A stretch of 64,000 nucleotides of DNA from the NCBI RefSeq assembly GCF_014205765.1, contig NZ_JACIIZ010000016.1, positions 124,001 to 188,000 of the forward strand, read 5' to 3'. The notes under the pieces were generated by a model. It saw only the letters and a program-made list of their open reading frames with translations. It did not search any database and was not told where the DNA came from. Every line of letters begins with the position of its first letter. Position 1 is the stretch's first letter. Below, piece after piece: positions 17,556-26,866 of the stretch. This DNA comes from Nitrospirillum iridis (GTDB lineage Bacteria; Pseudomonadota; Alphaproteobacteria; Azospirillales; Azospirillaceae). A program made the position numbers and the translations under genes.

Positions 17556-19037
17556 ATGAGTGTAGCGGTTTCCGGGGGGGTGCCCATCACGGCGGCCCGA
17601 CCCGCCAGCCGGGAAGCCTATGTGGAGGATGTGGTCCGCGCGTTCACCATCGCGACCATGTTCTGGGGCATCGCCGCCTTCACGGTTGGCGTCCTGATTG
17701 CCTTTCAGCTGGCGTTTCCCGCGCTGAACTTCGGTTTGGAATGGACCAGCTTCGGCCGCGTGCGGCCGCTGCATACGTCCGCGGCCATCTTCGCTTTCGG
17801 CGGCAACGCGCTGCTGGGCACCTCCTTCTTCGTGGTCCAGCGCACCTGCCGCGCCCCGCTGTTCGGTGGCGCGCTGCCGGCGTGGTTCATCTTCTGGGGG
17901 TATCAGCTGTTCATCGTCATGGCCGGCACCGGCTATCTGATGGGCATCACCCAGGGCAAGGAATACGCCGAGCCGGAATGGTATGTGGATCTGTGGCTGA
18001 CCATCGTCTGGGTCGCGTACCTGCTGGTGTTCGCCGGCACGCTGATCAAGCGGCGTGAGCCCCACATCTACGTGGCCAACTGGTTCTACCTGGCCTTCAT
18101 CATCACCATCGCCATGCTGCACATCGTCAACAACCTGGCGGTGCCTGTCAGCTTCACCGGCACGAAGAGCTACGGCGCCTTCGCCGGCGTGCAGGACGCG
18201 ATGATCCAGTGGTGGTACGGCCACAACGCGGTGGGCTTCTTCCTGACCGCGGGCTTCCTGGGCATGATGTACTACTTCATCCCCAAGGCGGCGGGCCGGC
18301 CGGTCTATTCCTACCGGCTGTCCATCATCCACTTCTGGGCGCTGATCTTCCTCTACATCTGGGCCGGCCCCCATCACCTGCACTACACGGCGCTGCCGGA
18401 CTGGACGCAGACCCTGGGTATGGTGTTCTCCATCATGCTGTGGATGCCCTCGTGGGGCGGCATGATCAACGGCATCATGACCCTGTCGGGCGCCTGGGAC
18501 AAACTGCGCACCGACCCGTCGCTGCGCTTCACCGTCACCGCCGTCGCCTTCTACGGCATGAGCACCTTCGAAGGCCCGGTCATGTCGATCAAGCCGGTGA
18601 ACGCGCTCAGCCACTACACCGACTGGACCATCGGCCACGTGCACTCCGGTGCCTTGGGCTGGGTCGCCTTCGTCACCTTCGGCGCCGTCTACTACCTGGT
18701 GCCGGTGCTGTGGAAGCGTAAGGGGCTGTGGAGCCAGGCGCTGGTCGAGTGGCACTTCTGGACCGCCACCCTGGGCATCGTCCTCTACATCACCTCGATG
18801 TGGGTGTCGGGCATCATGCAGGGCCTGATGTGGCGCGCCTACGACGACATGGGCTTCCTGCAGTACTCGTTCGTCGAGACGGTGGCCGCCATGCACCCCT
18901 ACTACATCATTCGCGGCACGGGCGGCATCCTGTTCCTGACCGGCGCCATCATCATGGCCTACAACCTGATCCGCACGGTCAAGAGTGGCCAGCCCCTGGC
19001 GGAAGACCGGCCCGCGGGCCTGGTCGCGGCCGAGTGA
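17556..19037 (+). CDS. ccoN: Cytochrome cbb3 oxidase subunit I
   Basis: 493 residues with twelve or more membrane helices and the haem-copper oxidase histidines. [14 protein letters not shown] carries a low-spin haem ligand; [20 protein letters not shown] carries the CuB-side histidine and the tyrosine of the C-family; [13 protein letters not shown] holds the paired CuB histidines; [12 protein letters not shown] supplies the remaining haem ligands. It is the catalytic subunit reducing oxygen to water in the inner membrane with high oxygen affinity. ATG 17556 follows a G-rich stretch and is preferred over an upstream ATG because the family N-terminus is short. ccoO follows after 15 bp. Confidence 0.98.
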   Translation: MSVAVSGGVPITAARPASREAYVEDVVRAFTIATMFWGIAAFTVGVLIAFQLAFPALNFGLEWTSFGRVRPLHTSAAIFAFGGNALLGTSFFVVQRTCRAPLFGGALPAWFIFWGYQLFIVMAGTGYLMGITQGKEYAEPEWYVDLWLTIVWVAYLLVFAGTLIKRREPHIYVANWFYLAFIITIAMLHIVNNLAVPVSFTGTKSYGAFAGVQDAMIQWWYGHNAVGFFLTAGFLGMMYYFIPKAAGRPVYSYRLSIIHFWALIFLYIWAGPHHLHYTALPDWTQTLGMVFSIMLWMPSWGGMINGIMTLSGAWDKLRTDPSLRFTVTAVAFYGMSTFEGPVMSIKPVNALSHYTDWTIGHVHSGALGWVAFVTFGAVYYLVPVLWKRKGLWSQALVEWHFWTATLGIVLYITSMWVSGIMQGLMWRAYDDMGFLQYSFVETVAAMHPYYIIRGTGGILFLTGAIIMAYNLIRTVKSGQPLAEDRPAGLVAAE

Positions 19038-19052
19038 GCGGAGGGACGACAG

Positions 19053-19778
19053 ATGAAATTCTCTCACGCCATCGTCGAAAAGAACGTCGTCATCCTGGCG
19101 CTCTTGACCTTGATCACCGTGTCCATCGGCGGCCTGGTGCAGATCGTGCCGCTGTTCTCCATCGAAACCACCATTGAGCGGGTGGGCGGCGTCCGCCCCT
19201 ACACCCCGCTGGAGCAGATGGGCCGCAACATCTACATCCGCGAGGGCTGCTACGTCTGCCATAGCCAGCAGATCCGCACCTTCCGGGATGAGGTGGAGCG
19301 GTATGGCCCCTACAGCCTGGCGGCCGAAAGCATGTACGACCATCCCTTCCAGTGGGGGTCCAAGCGCATCGGTCCGGATTTGGCCCGCGTCGGCGGCAAG
19401 TATTCCAACGACTGGCAGGTGGCCCATCTGAAGGACCCCCGCGCCGTGGTGCCGGAATCGATCATGCCGACCTACGCCTTCCTGGCCAGCCGGCCGCTGT
19501 CGGTGCCCAACATCCAGGATCACCTGAAGACCCTGCGCACCGTCGGCGTCCCCTACACCGACGACATGATCGCCAACGCTGCGGCCGACCTGAAGGCCCA
19601 GGCCAACCCGGATGCCGATACCAGCGGCCTGCTGAAGCGGTATCCGAAGGCGGTGGTGAGCAAGTTCAACACCGAAAGTGCGGAACTGACGGAGATGGAC
19701 GCCCTGGTGGCCTACCTGCAGATGCTGGGCACGCTGGTCGAGTTCAGCAAGCTGCAGCCCGAAGACCTGCATCAGTGA
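19053..19778 (+). CDS. ccoO: Cytochrome cbb3 oxidase subunit II (mono-haem cytochrome c)
   Basis: 241 residues with an N-terminal anchor helix ([20 protein letters not shown]) and one haem c site, [15 protein letters not shown]. The distal methionine is likely in [12 protein letters not shown]. It passes electrons from CcoP to CcoN on the periplasmic side. SD-like GGAGGGACG precedes the ATG. It lies between ccoN and ccoQ in a tight operon. Confidence 0.98.
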   Translation: MKFSHAIVEKNVVILALLTLITVSIGGLVQIVPLFSIETTIERVGGVRPYTPLEQMGRNIYIREGCYVCHSQQIRTFRDEVERYGPYSLAAESMYDHPFQWGSKRIGPDLARVGGKYSNDWQVAHLKDPRAVVPESIMPTYAFLASRPLSVPNIQDHLKTLRTVGVPYTDDMIANAAADLKAQANPDADTSGLLKRYPKAVVSKFNTESAELTEMDALVAYLQMLGTLVEFSKLQPEDLHQ

Positions 19779-19785
19779 GGCGGCC

Positions 19786-19977
19786 ATGCAAGAACTCCAC
19801 GCCCTGATCTCCCAGGTATGGCTGTTGTGGTTCGTGGCCTTGTTCAGCGGAATCGCGATTTGGGCCTACTGGCCCTCCCGTCGGCGCCGCCTGGACGCCT
19901 GCGCCCGGATCCCGCTGTTGGATGACGCGGAACCCTTGCCCCTCGGGGCAAGGCACGCGCCGAAGAAGAAAGGCTGA
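19786..19977 (+). CDS. ccoQ: Cytochrome cbb3 oxidase small subunit CcoQ
   Basis: A 63-residue protein with one membrane helix (VWLLWFVALFSGIAIWAYW) followed by a basic RRRR stop-transfer and a short hydrophilic tail. Size, topology and position between ccoO (7 bp gap) and ccoP (12 bp gap) identify CcoQ, which stabilises the cbb3 complex. Its tail, with LLDDAEPLPL, resembles other alphaproteobacterial CcoQ/FixQ proteins. Confidence 0.93.
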   Translation: MQELHALISQVWLLWFVALFSGIAIWAYWPSRRRRLDACARIPLLDDAEPLPLGARHAPKKKG

Positions 19978-19989
19978 GGTCTCCCCATC

Positions 19990-20859
19990 ATGTCGACTAA
20001 CATCGAGAAAGACGCCCACACGGGCCGGGAGACCACCGGCCATGAGTGGGATGGCATCAAGGAACTGAACACGCCGCTGCCCAAATGGTGGCTGTACACC
20101 TTCTATGCCTGCATCGCCTTCGCCCTGGGCTACACCGTCCTCTACCCCGCCTGGCCGTCCCTGCATTCCCACACCAAGGGCGTGCTGGGCTGGACCCAGC
20201 GCGACACGGTGAAGTCGGCCCTGGACGCGCGGGAGCAGACGCTGGCCCCCGTCAAGGCCAAGCTGTTGGCCACGCCCATCGGCGACGTCGAAAAGGATCC
20301 GGAACTGCGCAGCTATGTGCAGGCCGCCGGCCATATCGCCTTCGCCGAGAACTGCGCCGCGTGCCATGGCGCCGGTGGGGCCGGGGGCAAGGGCTTCCCC
20401 AACCTGGCCGACGACGACTGGCTGTGGGGCGGCACGCCGGAGCAGATCCTGCAAACCGTCACCTACGGCGTCCGCAACGCCAATGAGAACTCCCGCGTGT
20501 CGGACATGCCGCGCTTCGGCGCCGATGGCCTGCTGACCAAGGAGCAGATCAACGACGTGGCGGAATACGTGCTGAGCCTGTCGGGCACCGGCACGGACAA
20601 GGCCGCCGCCGGGCGTGGCACGGCGATCTTCGCCGACAACTGCGCCGCCTGCCATGGCGAGAAGGGCGAGGGCAATCCCGACGTGGGCGCCCCCCGCCTG
20701 AACGACGCCATCTGGCTCTATGGCGGGGACAAGGCCACGGTTGTCCAGACCATCACGTACGCCCGGCGTGGCAGCATGCCGGCGTGGAGCGAGCGCCTGG
20801 ATCCGGCCACGGTGAAACTGCTGGCTGCCTACGTGCACAGCCTGGGTGGGGGTAAATAG
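19990..20859 (+). CDS. ccoP: Cytochrome cbb3 oxidase subunit III (di-haem cytochrome c)
   Basis: 289 residues. The N-terminal cytoplasmic segment (HEWDGIKELNTPLPKWW) and single membrane helix (LYTFYACIAFALGYTVLYP) are the CcoP hallmark. Two haem c sites, both CAACHG, lie near residues 122 and 218, each followed by a methionine-bearing loop (SDMPRFGADG and RRGSMPAWSERL). It receives electrons from soluble c cytochromes or the bc1 complex. It is the last structural gene of the operon and is followed by an intrinsic terminator. Confidence 0.98.
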   Translation: MSTNIEKDAHTGRETTGHEWDGIKELNTPLPKWWLYTFYACIAFALGYTVLYPAWPSLHSHTKGVLGWTQRDTVKSALDAREQTLAPVKAKLLATPIGDVEKDPELRSYVQAAGHIAFAENCAACHGAGGAGGKGFPNLADDDWLWGGTPEQILQTVTYGVRNANENSRVSDMPRFGADGLLTKEQINDVAEYVLSLSGTGTDKAAAGRGTAIFADNCAACHGEKGEGNPDVGAPRLNDAIWLYGGDKATVVQTITYARRGSMPAWSERLDPATVKLLAAYVHSLGGGK

Positions 20860-20907
20860 GACCTTCCCCCTGTTCGCCCAAGGACCCATCCAGGTCTTGC
20901 ACGAAGG

Positions 20908-20948
20908 AACCCCCGCCGAGGCCTCATCCGGCGGGGGTTTTCTTTTGT
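20908..20948 (+). terminator. Intrinsic terminator after ccoP
   Basis: A 10-bp stem, AACCCCCGCC at 20908-20917 with its complement at 20930-20939, is followed by TTTCTTTTG. It separates the structural ccoNOQP transcript from the ccoGHIS assembly genes, which have their own FNR-like box. Confidence 0.85.
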
Positions 20949-21033
20949 CTCGATCCAGGATTTCGCCCATTGGCAAGCGGTTGTTTTCACGCCCGTGACT
21001 TGCTGTCGCGGGGTGTTGGGCCCCTGCGGACAC

Positions 21034-21047
21034 TTGATCTAGCGCAA
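21034..21047. promoter_or_regulatory. FNR/FixK-like box upstream of ccoG
   Basis: TTGATCTAGCGCAA: the left half-site is a perfect TTGAT, while the right half (CGCAA) keeps three of the five consensus bases. It is centred about 103 bp before the ccoG ATG, a usual distance for an activator site with a start point near 21080. Weaker than the ccoN box, but it has the same 14-bp geometry. Confidence 0.55.
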
Positions 21048-21143
21048 GGCGGTGGGGTCGGACGGGGCATAGGGTCCGTCCATATCCGCGTTGGTGGCCC
21101 AACCATTAGGGCTGATCCGCGTAGCGTTTTTAGGATGGTCCCC

Positions 21144-22694
21144 ATGGATACCAATCCCCAGGACGGCGGCGTGCTGGAACGTCCGGCCGAAGATCGTAAG
21201 GCCGCCGTTCGCGACGGCCGGCCGCAATCGATCAAGACCAGCCGCGACAGCCAGCAGGGCGGGCTATATGCGGAGCACTTCAAGGTCTATCCGAAGGCGA
21301 TCTCCGGGCCCTTCCGCACCATCAAGTGGGTCGTGCTGGCCCTGTGCCTGGCCGTCTACTACACCGTGCCTTGGCTACGCTGGGACCGCGGACCCGGGGC
21401 GCCCAACCAGGCGGTGCTGATCGATCTGGCGGCGCCGCGCGCCTACTTCCTCGGCATCGAGATCTGGCCGCAGGAGGTCTACTACATCACCGGGCTGCTG
21501 GTGCTGGGCGCGGTGGGGCTTTTCCTGGTGACCTCGCTGGCTGGCCGCGTTTGGTGCGGTTACGCCTGCCCGCAGACGGTGTGGACCGACCTCTTCATGG
21601 CGGTGGAGCGCTGGATCGAGGGTGACCGCGGCGCCCGCATCCGCCTGGATCGGCAGCCGTTGACCCAGGAGAAGGTGCTGCGCAAGACGGCCAAGCATGC
21701 CGCCTGGCTGGCGATCGCGCTGGCCACCGGCGGCGCCTGGGTCCTGTACTTCGACGATGCGCCCACGGCGTTCAAGGCGCTGGTGACCGGCCACGCCACC
21801 ACGCGCGAGTACTTCTTCGTCGGTCTGTTCACCGCCACCACCTACATCCTGGCCGGCTGGGCGCGTGAGCAGGTCTGCACCTATATGTGCCCGTGGCCGC
21901 GTTTCCAGAGCGCCATGCTGGACGTCCACTCCTTGGTCGTCACCTATGAGGCTTGGCGGGGCGAGCGGCGGGGCCCGCACAAGGCCGGCACCAGCTGGGA
22001 AGGCCGGGGCGACTGCATCGACTGCGGCCAGTGCATCGCCGTCTGTCCCACCGGCATCGACATCCGCGACGGCCAGCAGCTGGAATGCATTGGCTGCGGC
22101 CTGTGCATCGACAGCTGCAACGACATCATGGCCAAGGTGGGGCGTCCCCCCAACCTCATCCGCTTCGACACCCTGGCCAACCAGGAGGCCAAGTCCACCG
22201 GATCGGATCACCGCTACCGCCTGCTGCGCCCCCGCGTCGTGATCTACGCCCTGGTGCTGGTGGCCGTCGCCGGGGTCATGTTGACGGCGCTGGAGACGCG
22301 TTCCACCATGGCGATCAGTGTGCTGCGCGACCGGGCGCCGCTATTCGTCACCCTGTCGGACGGCAGCGTGCGCAACGGCTACACGGTCAAGGTGATCAAC
22401 AAGCGGCGGGGCGAGGGGGCCTATGATCTGGCCATCCTGGGCCAGCCCGGCGCCACCCTGGCGGTGCAGGATGTGGGCGAGGCCCATGGCACGGATGGCG
22501 TTGCCCTGCCGGTGCATGGCGACGCCGTGGCGACCTTCCGCGTCTTCATCAGCCTGCCGCGGACGGCCCTGGTGCGGGACGGTGGTCCCAAGGCCTCCAT
22601 CCCCCTGGTGTTCAGCCTGACGGAGGAGGGGGCGGCCCCCGCCCACACCACCTTCTACGAGGGCGTGTTCATGGGCCCCGGCGCCAAGCCCTGA
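21144..22694 (+). CDS. ccoG: cbb3 oxidase accessory protein CcoG (RdxA/FixG)
   Basis: 516 residues. About five membrane helices precede and surround two ferredoxin-type clusters, CIDCGQCIAVCPTGID and CIGCGLCIDSC, with extra cysteine pairs in WCGYACPQTVW and CTYMCPWPRFQSAML. The C-terminal third is an Ig-like periplasmic domain. CcoG is a membrane iron-sulfur protein that reduces copper for cbb3 assembly. AGGA sits eight bases before the chosen ATG; an ATG three codons upstream is the alternative. The gene opens the assembly operon. Confidence 0.97.
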   Translation: MDTNPQDGGVLERPAEDRKAAVRDGRPQSIKTSRDSQQGGLYAEHFKVYPKAISGPFRTIKWVVLALCLAVYYTVPWLRWDRGPGAPNQAVLIDLAAPRAYFLGIEIWPQEVYYITGLLVLGAVGLFLVTSLAGRVWCGYACPQTVWTDLFMAVERWIEGDRGARIRLDRQPLTQEKVLRKTAKHAAWLAIALATGGAWVLYFDDAPTAFKALVTGHATTREYFFVGLFTATTYILAGWAREQVCTYMCPWPRFQSAMLDVHSLVVTYEAWRGERRGPHKAGTSWEGRGDCIDCGQCIAVCPTGIDIRDGQQLECIGCGLCIDSCNDIMAKVGRPPNLIRFDTLANQEAKSTGSDHRYRLLRPRVVIYALVLVAVAGVMLTALETRSTMAISVLRDRAPLFVTLSDGSVRNGYTVKVINKRRGEGAYDLAILGQPGATLAVQDVGEAHGTDGVALPVHGDAVATFRVFISLPRTALVRDGGPKASIPLVFSLTEEGAAPAHTTFYEGVFMGPGAKP

Positions 22695-22713
22695 TTTGAA
22701 AAAGAGGACCGTC

Positions 22714-23220
22714 ATGACCGTCATCGAATTGCCCGGCCGTGCCCGCCCCAAGGTCAAGCGCTCCCTGATCCCCTGGATCTTCGTGGGCGGCATGGCCGTG
22801 GTGATCGTGGTGAACGGCATCCTGATCTACTTCGCCCTGCACAGCTGGACCGGCATCGTCACCGCCAAGCCCTATGAGCGCGGCATCGAGTACAACAAGG
22901 TGCTGCAAGCCCAGGCCCAACAGGACGCCCTGGGCTGGGCCTTCGACGCCGATATCGAGCCGGTGGCCGGCCACGACAGCGTGCTGACGGTGCGCGTCGC
23001 CGATCGCGATGGCGCGCCTCTGGACGGCATGACCCTGACGGGCCGCCTGGTGCGCCCCATCGACGTCATGCCGGACGTGCCGCTGCTCTTCACCCCGGTG
23101 GGCAACGGGCGCTACACCGCCACGGTCACCCTGCCCAAGCATGGGCAATGGGACCTGAAGCTGAAGGCGGAGACGGGGGCCGATTGGTACCACCTGACCC
23201 GCCGCCTGTTCGTGAAGTAG
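22714..23220 (+). CDS. ccoH: FixH/CcoH family cbb3 assembly protein
   Basis: 168 residues with one N-terminal membrane helix (IPWIFVGGMAVVIVVNGILI) and a periplasmic beta domain. The family text is clear in YERGIEYNKVLQAQAQQDAL and in HGQWDLKLKAETGADWYHLT. CcoH is needed for stable cbb3 assembly. AAAGAGG precedes the ATG. It lies 19 bp after ccoG and 16 bp before ccoI. Confidence 0.95.
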   Translation: MTVIELPGRARPKVKRSLIPWIFVGGMAVVIVVNGILIYFALHSWTGIVTAKPYERGIEYNKVLQAQAQQDALGWAFDADIEPVAGHDSVLTVRVADRDGAPLDGMTLTGRLVRPIDVMPDVPLLFTPVGNGRYTATVTLPKHGQWDLKLKAETGADWYHLTRRLFVK

Positions 23221-23236
23221 GGCGGGAACGGCGGCC

Positions 23237-25639
23237 ATGCCCCTGGACTTCCCCAACACGCCCTGCCGGCATTGCGGCCAGCCCTTGATCGGGGCGGCGA
23301 CGGAGCGGGGCGCCTTCTGCTGCCAGGGCTGCGCTGGAGCCTACACCCTGATCCATGATCTGGGATTGGACGCCTACTATGACCGTCGCCCGGCCGACGC
23401 GGCGGCACCGGCGGCGGCGACCGATGCCGGCGACGGCGCCGACCCGCTGCTGGGCCTGCCGGAGGCCGTGACGGTGGCGCCGGACGGCAGCTGCCTGTTG
23501 CGTCTCAGTGTCGACGGACTGCATTGCGGCGCCTGCCTGTGGCTGATCGAGGCGGCGCTGACCCGCAACCATCCGGAGGTGCAGGCCGCCCGCGCCAACC
23601 TGACCACCCGCAGCCTGACCCTGCGTTGGACGGGCACGCCCGCCCAGGCGGTGGACTATGCCCGGCTGGTGACGCGCCTGGGTTATCGCGTGGCGCCCTT
23701 CGGCGCTGGCGGCACGGCGGCTGGGGCCGACCCGGCGGCGGCGCACGAGCGTATGCTGCTGCGCCGCATGGCGCTGGCGGGTTTCGCCGCCGCCAATGTC
23801 ATGCTGCTGTCGGTGTCCGTCTGGTCGGGGGCCGGCGCCATGGGCGATGCCACCCGCACGATGCTGCATTGGGTATCGGCCCTGATCGCCCTGCCCACGG
23901 TGGCGATCGCCGGACAGCCCTTTTTCCGCTCCGCGCTGGCGGCCCTGAGGGCCGGGCGCACCAATATGGACGTGCCCATTTCCGTGGGCGTGCTGCTGGC
24001 CACCGGCATGAGCCTGGTGATGACCGTGAACCATGGCGAGCACGCCTATTTCGACGGCGCGGTCATGCTGCTGTTCTTCCTGCTGGTGGGCCGTTACCTG
24101 GACAGCCGTGCCCGGGGCCGGGCGCGCTCGGCCGCCGCCCACCTGCTGGCGTTGAACCAGGCGCCGGTCACGGTGCTGGGGGAGGACGGCCGCGCCCTCG
24201 TGCTGCCGCCCGCCCGCGTGCCCCTGGGCGCCACCGTGCTGGTCGCGGCGGGGGAACGCATCGGCGTGGACGGCACCGTGGCGGACGGCGTGTCCGACCT
24301 GGATTCCAGCCTGGTGACGGGCGAGACGCTGCCCGTGGCCGTGGCGCCGGGCGCCCAAGTCTTCGCCGGCATGATCAACCGCACCGCGCCTTTGCGCCTG
24401 ACGGCCACGGCCAGCGGCGAGGGCACGCTGCTGGCGGAGATGGTGCGCCTGCTGGAGGCGGCGGAACAGGGGCGGGCCCGTCACGTCCTGCTGGCGGACC
24501 GCATCGCCCGCGCCTACACGCCGGTCGTGCACCTGACGGCGCTGGTCACCTTTCTGGCCTGGGTGTTCTTGGGGGCAGCCCCCTGGTACCAGGCGCTGCT
24601 GATCGCGGTGTCCGTCCTGATCATCACCTGCCCCTGCGCCCTGGCGCTGGCCGTGCCGGCGGTGCAGGTGACGGCCAGCGGCCGGCTGATGCGCCAGGGC
24701 ATCCTGTTGAAATCCGCCACGGCACTGGAACGGCTGGCGCCGGTCGACACCGTGGTGTTCGACAAGACCGGCACGCTGACCCTAGGGCGGCCGGACCTGC
24801 TGCATGATGCCACCTTGCCGGTGGCGGAGTTGGAACTGGCCGCCAGCCTGGCCCGCGCCTCGCGCCATCCGCTGTCGCGGGCGCTGGCGCGCGCCGCCGG
24901 TCCCGGCCTGGTTGCCGAGGGCGTGGTGGAGGTGCCGGGCGGTGGCCTGCGGTGGCTGGGCCCTCAGGGCTTCGTGCGCCTGGGCTCCCGCACCTTCTGC
25001 GGCGTGTCCGATGAGGCCGGTGGCGAGGCCGGGCCGGAGTTGTGGTTGACCCGTTGCGGCCAGCCGCCGCGCCGCTTCCTGTTCGCGGACCGTCCCCGCC
25101 GGGACGCCGCCGCCGTGGTGGCCGCCCTCAAGGCCCGGGGCTATCGGGTGGAACTGCTGTCGGGCGATAGGGCCGTCACCGCCCAGGCCCTGGCGGCGGA
25201 GGTTGGCATCGACACCGTGCGGGCCGACGCCCGGCCGGCCGACAAGTGCGCCCACCTGGCGGCGCTGCGGGCGCGGGGCCGGCGCGTGCTGATGGTGGGG
25301 GACGGGCTGAATGACGCCGCGGCGCTGGCCGCCGCCGACGTTTCGCTCAGCCCCGCCAGCGCCGTGGACGTGACCCAGACCGCGGCCGACGTGGTCTTCC
25401 AGGGGGATGGCCTGGGGGCGGTGGCGGAGACGCTGGCCGTGGCCCGGCGGGCGCGCACCCTGGTGCGTCAGAACCTGGGCTTCACCCTGCTGTACAATCT
25501 GTGCGCCGTGCCGGTGGCCATGGCCGGCTTCGCCACGCCCTTCGTGGCGGCGGCGGCCATGTCGGGGTCGTCGTTGGTGGTCATGGCCAATGCGCTCCGC
25601 CTCGGCGGTGGAAAATCGAACGATGGAGGCCCGCGATGA
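23237..25639 (+). CDS. ccoI: Copper-transporting P1B-type ATPase CcoI/FixI
   Basis: 800 residues. The cysteine-rich N-terminus (CRHCGQPL and FCCQGCAGAY) and a heavy-metal domain (DGLHCGACLWLIEAAL) precede the P-type ATPase core. The membrane CPC motif is ITCPCALALAVP, the phosphorylated aspartate is in FDKTGTLTLG, and the hinge is MVGDGLNDAAALAAADV. It exports copper for insertion into the CcoN binuclear centre. ccoS overlaps its stop codon by four bases. Confidence 0.97.
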   Translation: MPLDFPNTPCRHCGQPLIGAATERGAFCCQGCAGAYTLIHDLGLDAYYDRRPADAAAPAAATDAGDGADPLLGLPEAVTVAPDGSCLLRLSVDGLHCGACLWLIEAALTRNHPEVQAARANLTTRSLTLRWTGTPAQAVDYARLVTRLGYRVAPFGAGGTAAGADPAAAHERMLLRRMALAGFAAANVMLLSVSVWSGAGAMGDATRTMLHWVSALIALPTVAIAGQPFFRSALAALRAGRTNMDVPISVGVLLATGMSLVMTVNHGEHAYFDGAVMLLFFLLVGRYLDSRARGRARSAAAHLLALNQAPVTVLGEDGRALVLPPARVPLGATVLVAAGERIGVDGTVADGVSDLDSSLVTGETLPVAVAPGAQVFAGMINRTAPLRLTATASGEGTLLAEMVRLLEAAEQGRARHVLLADRIARAYTPVVHLTALVTFLAWVFLGAAPWYQALLIAVSVLIITCPCALALAVPAVQVTASGRLMRQGILLKSATALERLAPVDTVVFDKTGTLTLGRPDLLHDATLPVAELELAASLARASRHPLSRALARAAGPGLVAEGVVEVPGGGLRWLGPQGFVRLGSRTFCGVSDEAGGEAGPELWLTRCGQPPRRFLFADRPRRDAAAVVAALKARGYRVELLSGDRAVTAQALAAEVGIDTVRADARPADKCAHLAALRARGRRVLMVGDGLNDAAALAAADVSLSPASAVDVTQTAADVVFQGDGLGAVAETLAVARRARTLVRQNLGFTLLYNLCAVPVAMAGFATPFVAAAAMSGSSLVVMANALRLGGGKSNDGGPR

Positions 25640-25800
25640 ACAGCCTGCTTTTCCTCATTCCCGCCGCCCTGCTGCTGGGCGGCCTGGGCCTCGGCGCCTT
25701 CCTCTGGGCGGTGCGCGACGGCCAGTTCGAAGACCTCGAAGGATCCGCCACCCGCATCCTGTACGAGGACGATGATCCGCTGCCCCGGCGGCCTCTGTGA
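25636..25800 (+). CDS. ccoS: cbb3 oxidase maturation protein CcoS
   Basis: 54 residues: one membrane helix (LLFLIPAALLLGGLGLGAFL) followed by the conserved WAVRDGQFEDLEGSATRIL and an acidic tail. This is the standard CcoS size and pattern. It is required for cofactor loading of cbb3. The ATG overlaps the ccoI stop (ATGA), so translation is coupled. Confidence 0.95.
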   Translation: MNSLLFLIPAALLLGGLGLGAFLWAVRDGQFEDLEGSATRILYEDDDPLPRRPL

Positions 25801-25826
25801 CCCTTGATCCTGATGGAGTGACTATA

Positions 25827-26048
25827 ATGAGCGTGTCCAATACCCTGCCGGCCATCCTGGTGCATGGCGCCGGCATCGTCGTGGCCGTGCTGGGCCTGTT
25901 CTTCGCCGCCGGGTCGACCAACCTGCCAGGATATATCGACGGCCTTTTGTTCGTGGCCTTCGGCGTGCTGATCAATTTTTTCACCATCGCCCGCACGGTT
26001 GGCGGGCACGGGGATTCCCTGGCTGATGAGGTGCCGGCGGCGGAGTAA
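25827..26048 (+). CDS. Small two-helix membrane protein at the end of the cco cluster
   Basis: 73 residues from an ATG with GGAG eight bases upstream. There are two predicted helices (LPAILVHGAGIVVAVLGLFF and IDGLLFVAFGVLINFFTIA) and an acidic tail. I recognise no family. It lies 26 bp after ccoS in the same direction, with no terminator between, so it is probably part of the oxidase-assembly operon. It could be a small assembly factor or an unrelated passenger. A GTG at 25797, overlapping the ccoS stop, would give a ten-residue longer form. Confidence 0.65.
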   Translation: MSVSNTLPAILVHGAGIVVAVLGLFFAAGSTNLPGYIDGLLFVAFGVLINFFTIARTVGGHGDSLADEVPAAE

Positions 26049-26062
26049 GGGCTGGATAGGGC

Positions 26063-26089
26063 GGGGGCGGCGAATTATCCTCCGCCCCC
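26063..26089 (+). terminator. Weak terminator-like hairpin after the cco cluster
   Basis: An 8-bp stem, GGGGGCGG at 26063-26070 with CCGCCCCC at 26082-26089, with an 11-nt loop. No clear T run follows, and the mug start codon comes 15 bp later, so termination may be partial. Confidence 0.35.
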
Positions 26090-26104
26090 ATGATTCTTGC
26101 CCCC

Positions 26105-26626
26105 ATGATCCTTCCCGACGTTCTGCCCCCCGGCCTTGACCTCGTCTTCTGCGGCACGGCGCCCAGCCGTGCCTCCATGCGGGCCGGCGCCTATTATGCG
26201 AAGCCCGGCAACGCCTTCTGGCCCAGCCTGCATGCCGCCGGGCTGACGCCGACGCGGCTGCATCCACAGGATTTCGCCACCTTGCCATCGTTGGGCTTGG
26301 GCCTGACGGACCTGAACAAGACGGAATTCGGCAACGATGTCGACCTCGACCCGGCCGCGTATGACGTGGCGGGCTTTGTTGACAAGATGCGCCGGTGCCG
26401 CCCGGGTGGTATCGCCTTCACCAGCAAGAATGCCGCGGCCGTCTTCCTGGCCGGGCATTTCGGGCTGGCCGGCAGCCCGGTCTATGGCCGGCAGGTCCGG
26501 GATTTCGAGGGCGCCGCCCTGTTCGTGTTGCCGTCGCCCTCCGGCCAGGCGCGGCGCTTTTTCACCCTGGAACCCTGGCGGGAAGCGGCGGCCTTCGTGG
26601 CGGCGCGTCGGGCGACGACCCGTTGA
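26105..26626 (+). CDS. mug: G/U(T) mismatch-specific uracil-DNA glycosylase (Mug family)
   Basis: 173 residues matching the Mug/COG3663 family. Motif 1 is LVFCGTAPSRAS, followed by AYYAKPGNAFWPSLHAAGL; GLGLTDLNKTEFGNDV and FVLPSPSGQARRFF supply the later active-site and intercalation loops. It removes uracil or thymine opposite guanine in DNA. Start choice between 26090 and 26105 is open; neither has a strong ribosome binding site. Confidence 0.9.
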   Translation: MILPDVLPPGLDLVFCGTAPSRASMRAGAYYAKPGNAFWPSLHAAGLTPTRLHPQDFATLPSLGLGLTDLNKTEFGNDVDLDPAAYDVAGFVDKMRRCRPGGIAFTSKNAAAVFLAGHFGLAGSPVYGRQVRDFEGAALFVLPSPSGQARRFFTLEPWREAAAFVAARRATTR

Positions 26627-26866
26627 CGCCCGCGTTCGTGGGGAGCGGTGACGGCCAGATGACCCGGCTATAAGTCTTCAAAACTTGCAACGCTGCGTTT
26701 CCGAACGGTGTGCCGCCCGTAACGTCCAGTTAATACGTCTTGTGGTAGCATGGCCCACCATGTCCAGGTGGCCATGTTCGGCTGGTGATCGGCATTGATC
26801 TTCCCGGGGGGATCAGAGGCCGGGTATTGTCCGTATTCCGCCGCCGTCGCCAGCCGTGTGGCCGTC

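Noticed and set aside
17295-19787. An 830-codon minus-strand frame opposite ccoN and ccoO
   Set aside because: High GC3 produces long antisense frames. ccoN and ccoO are certain, and the antisense product is histidine- and glutamine-rich with no domain.
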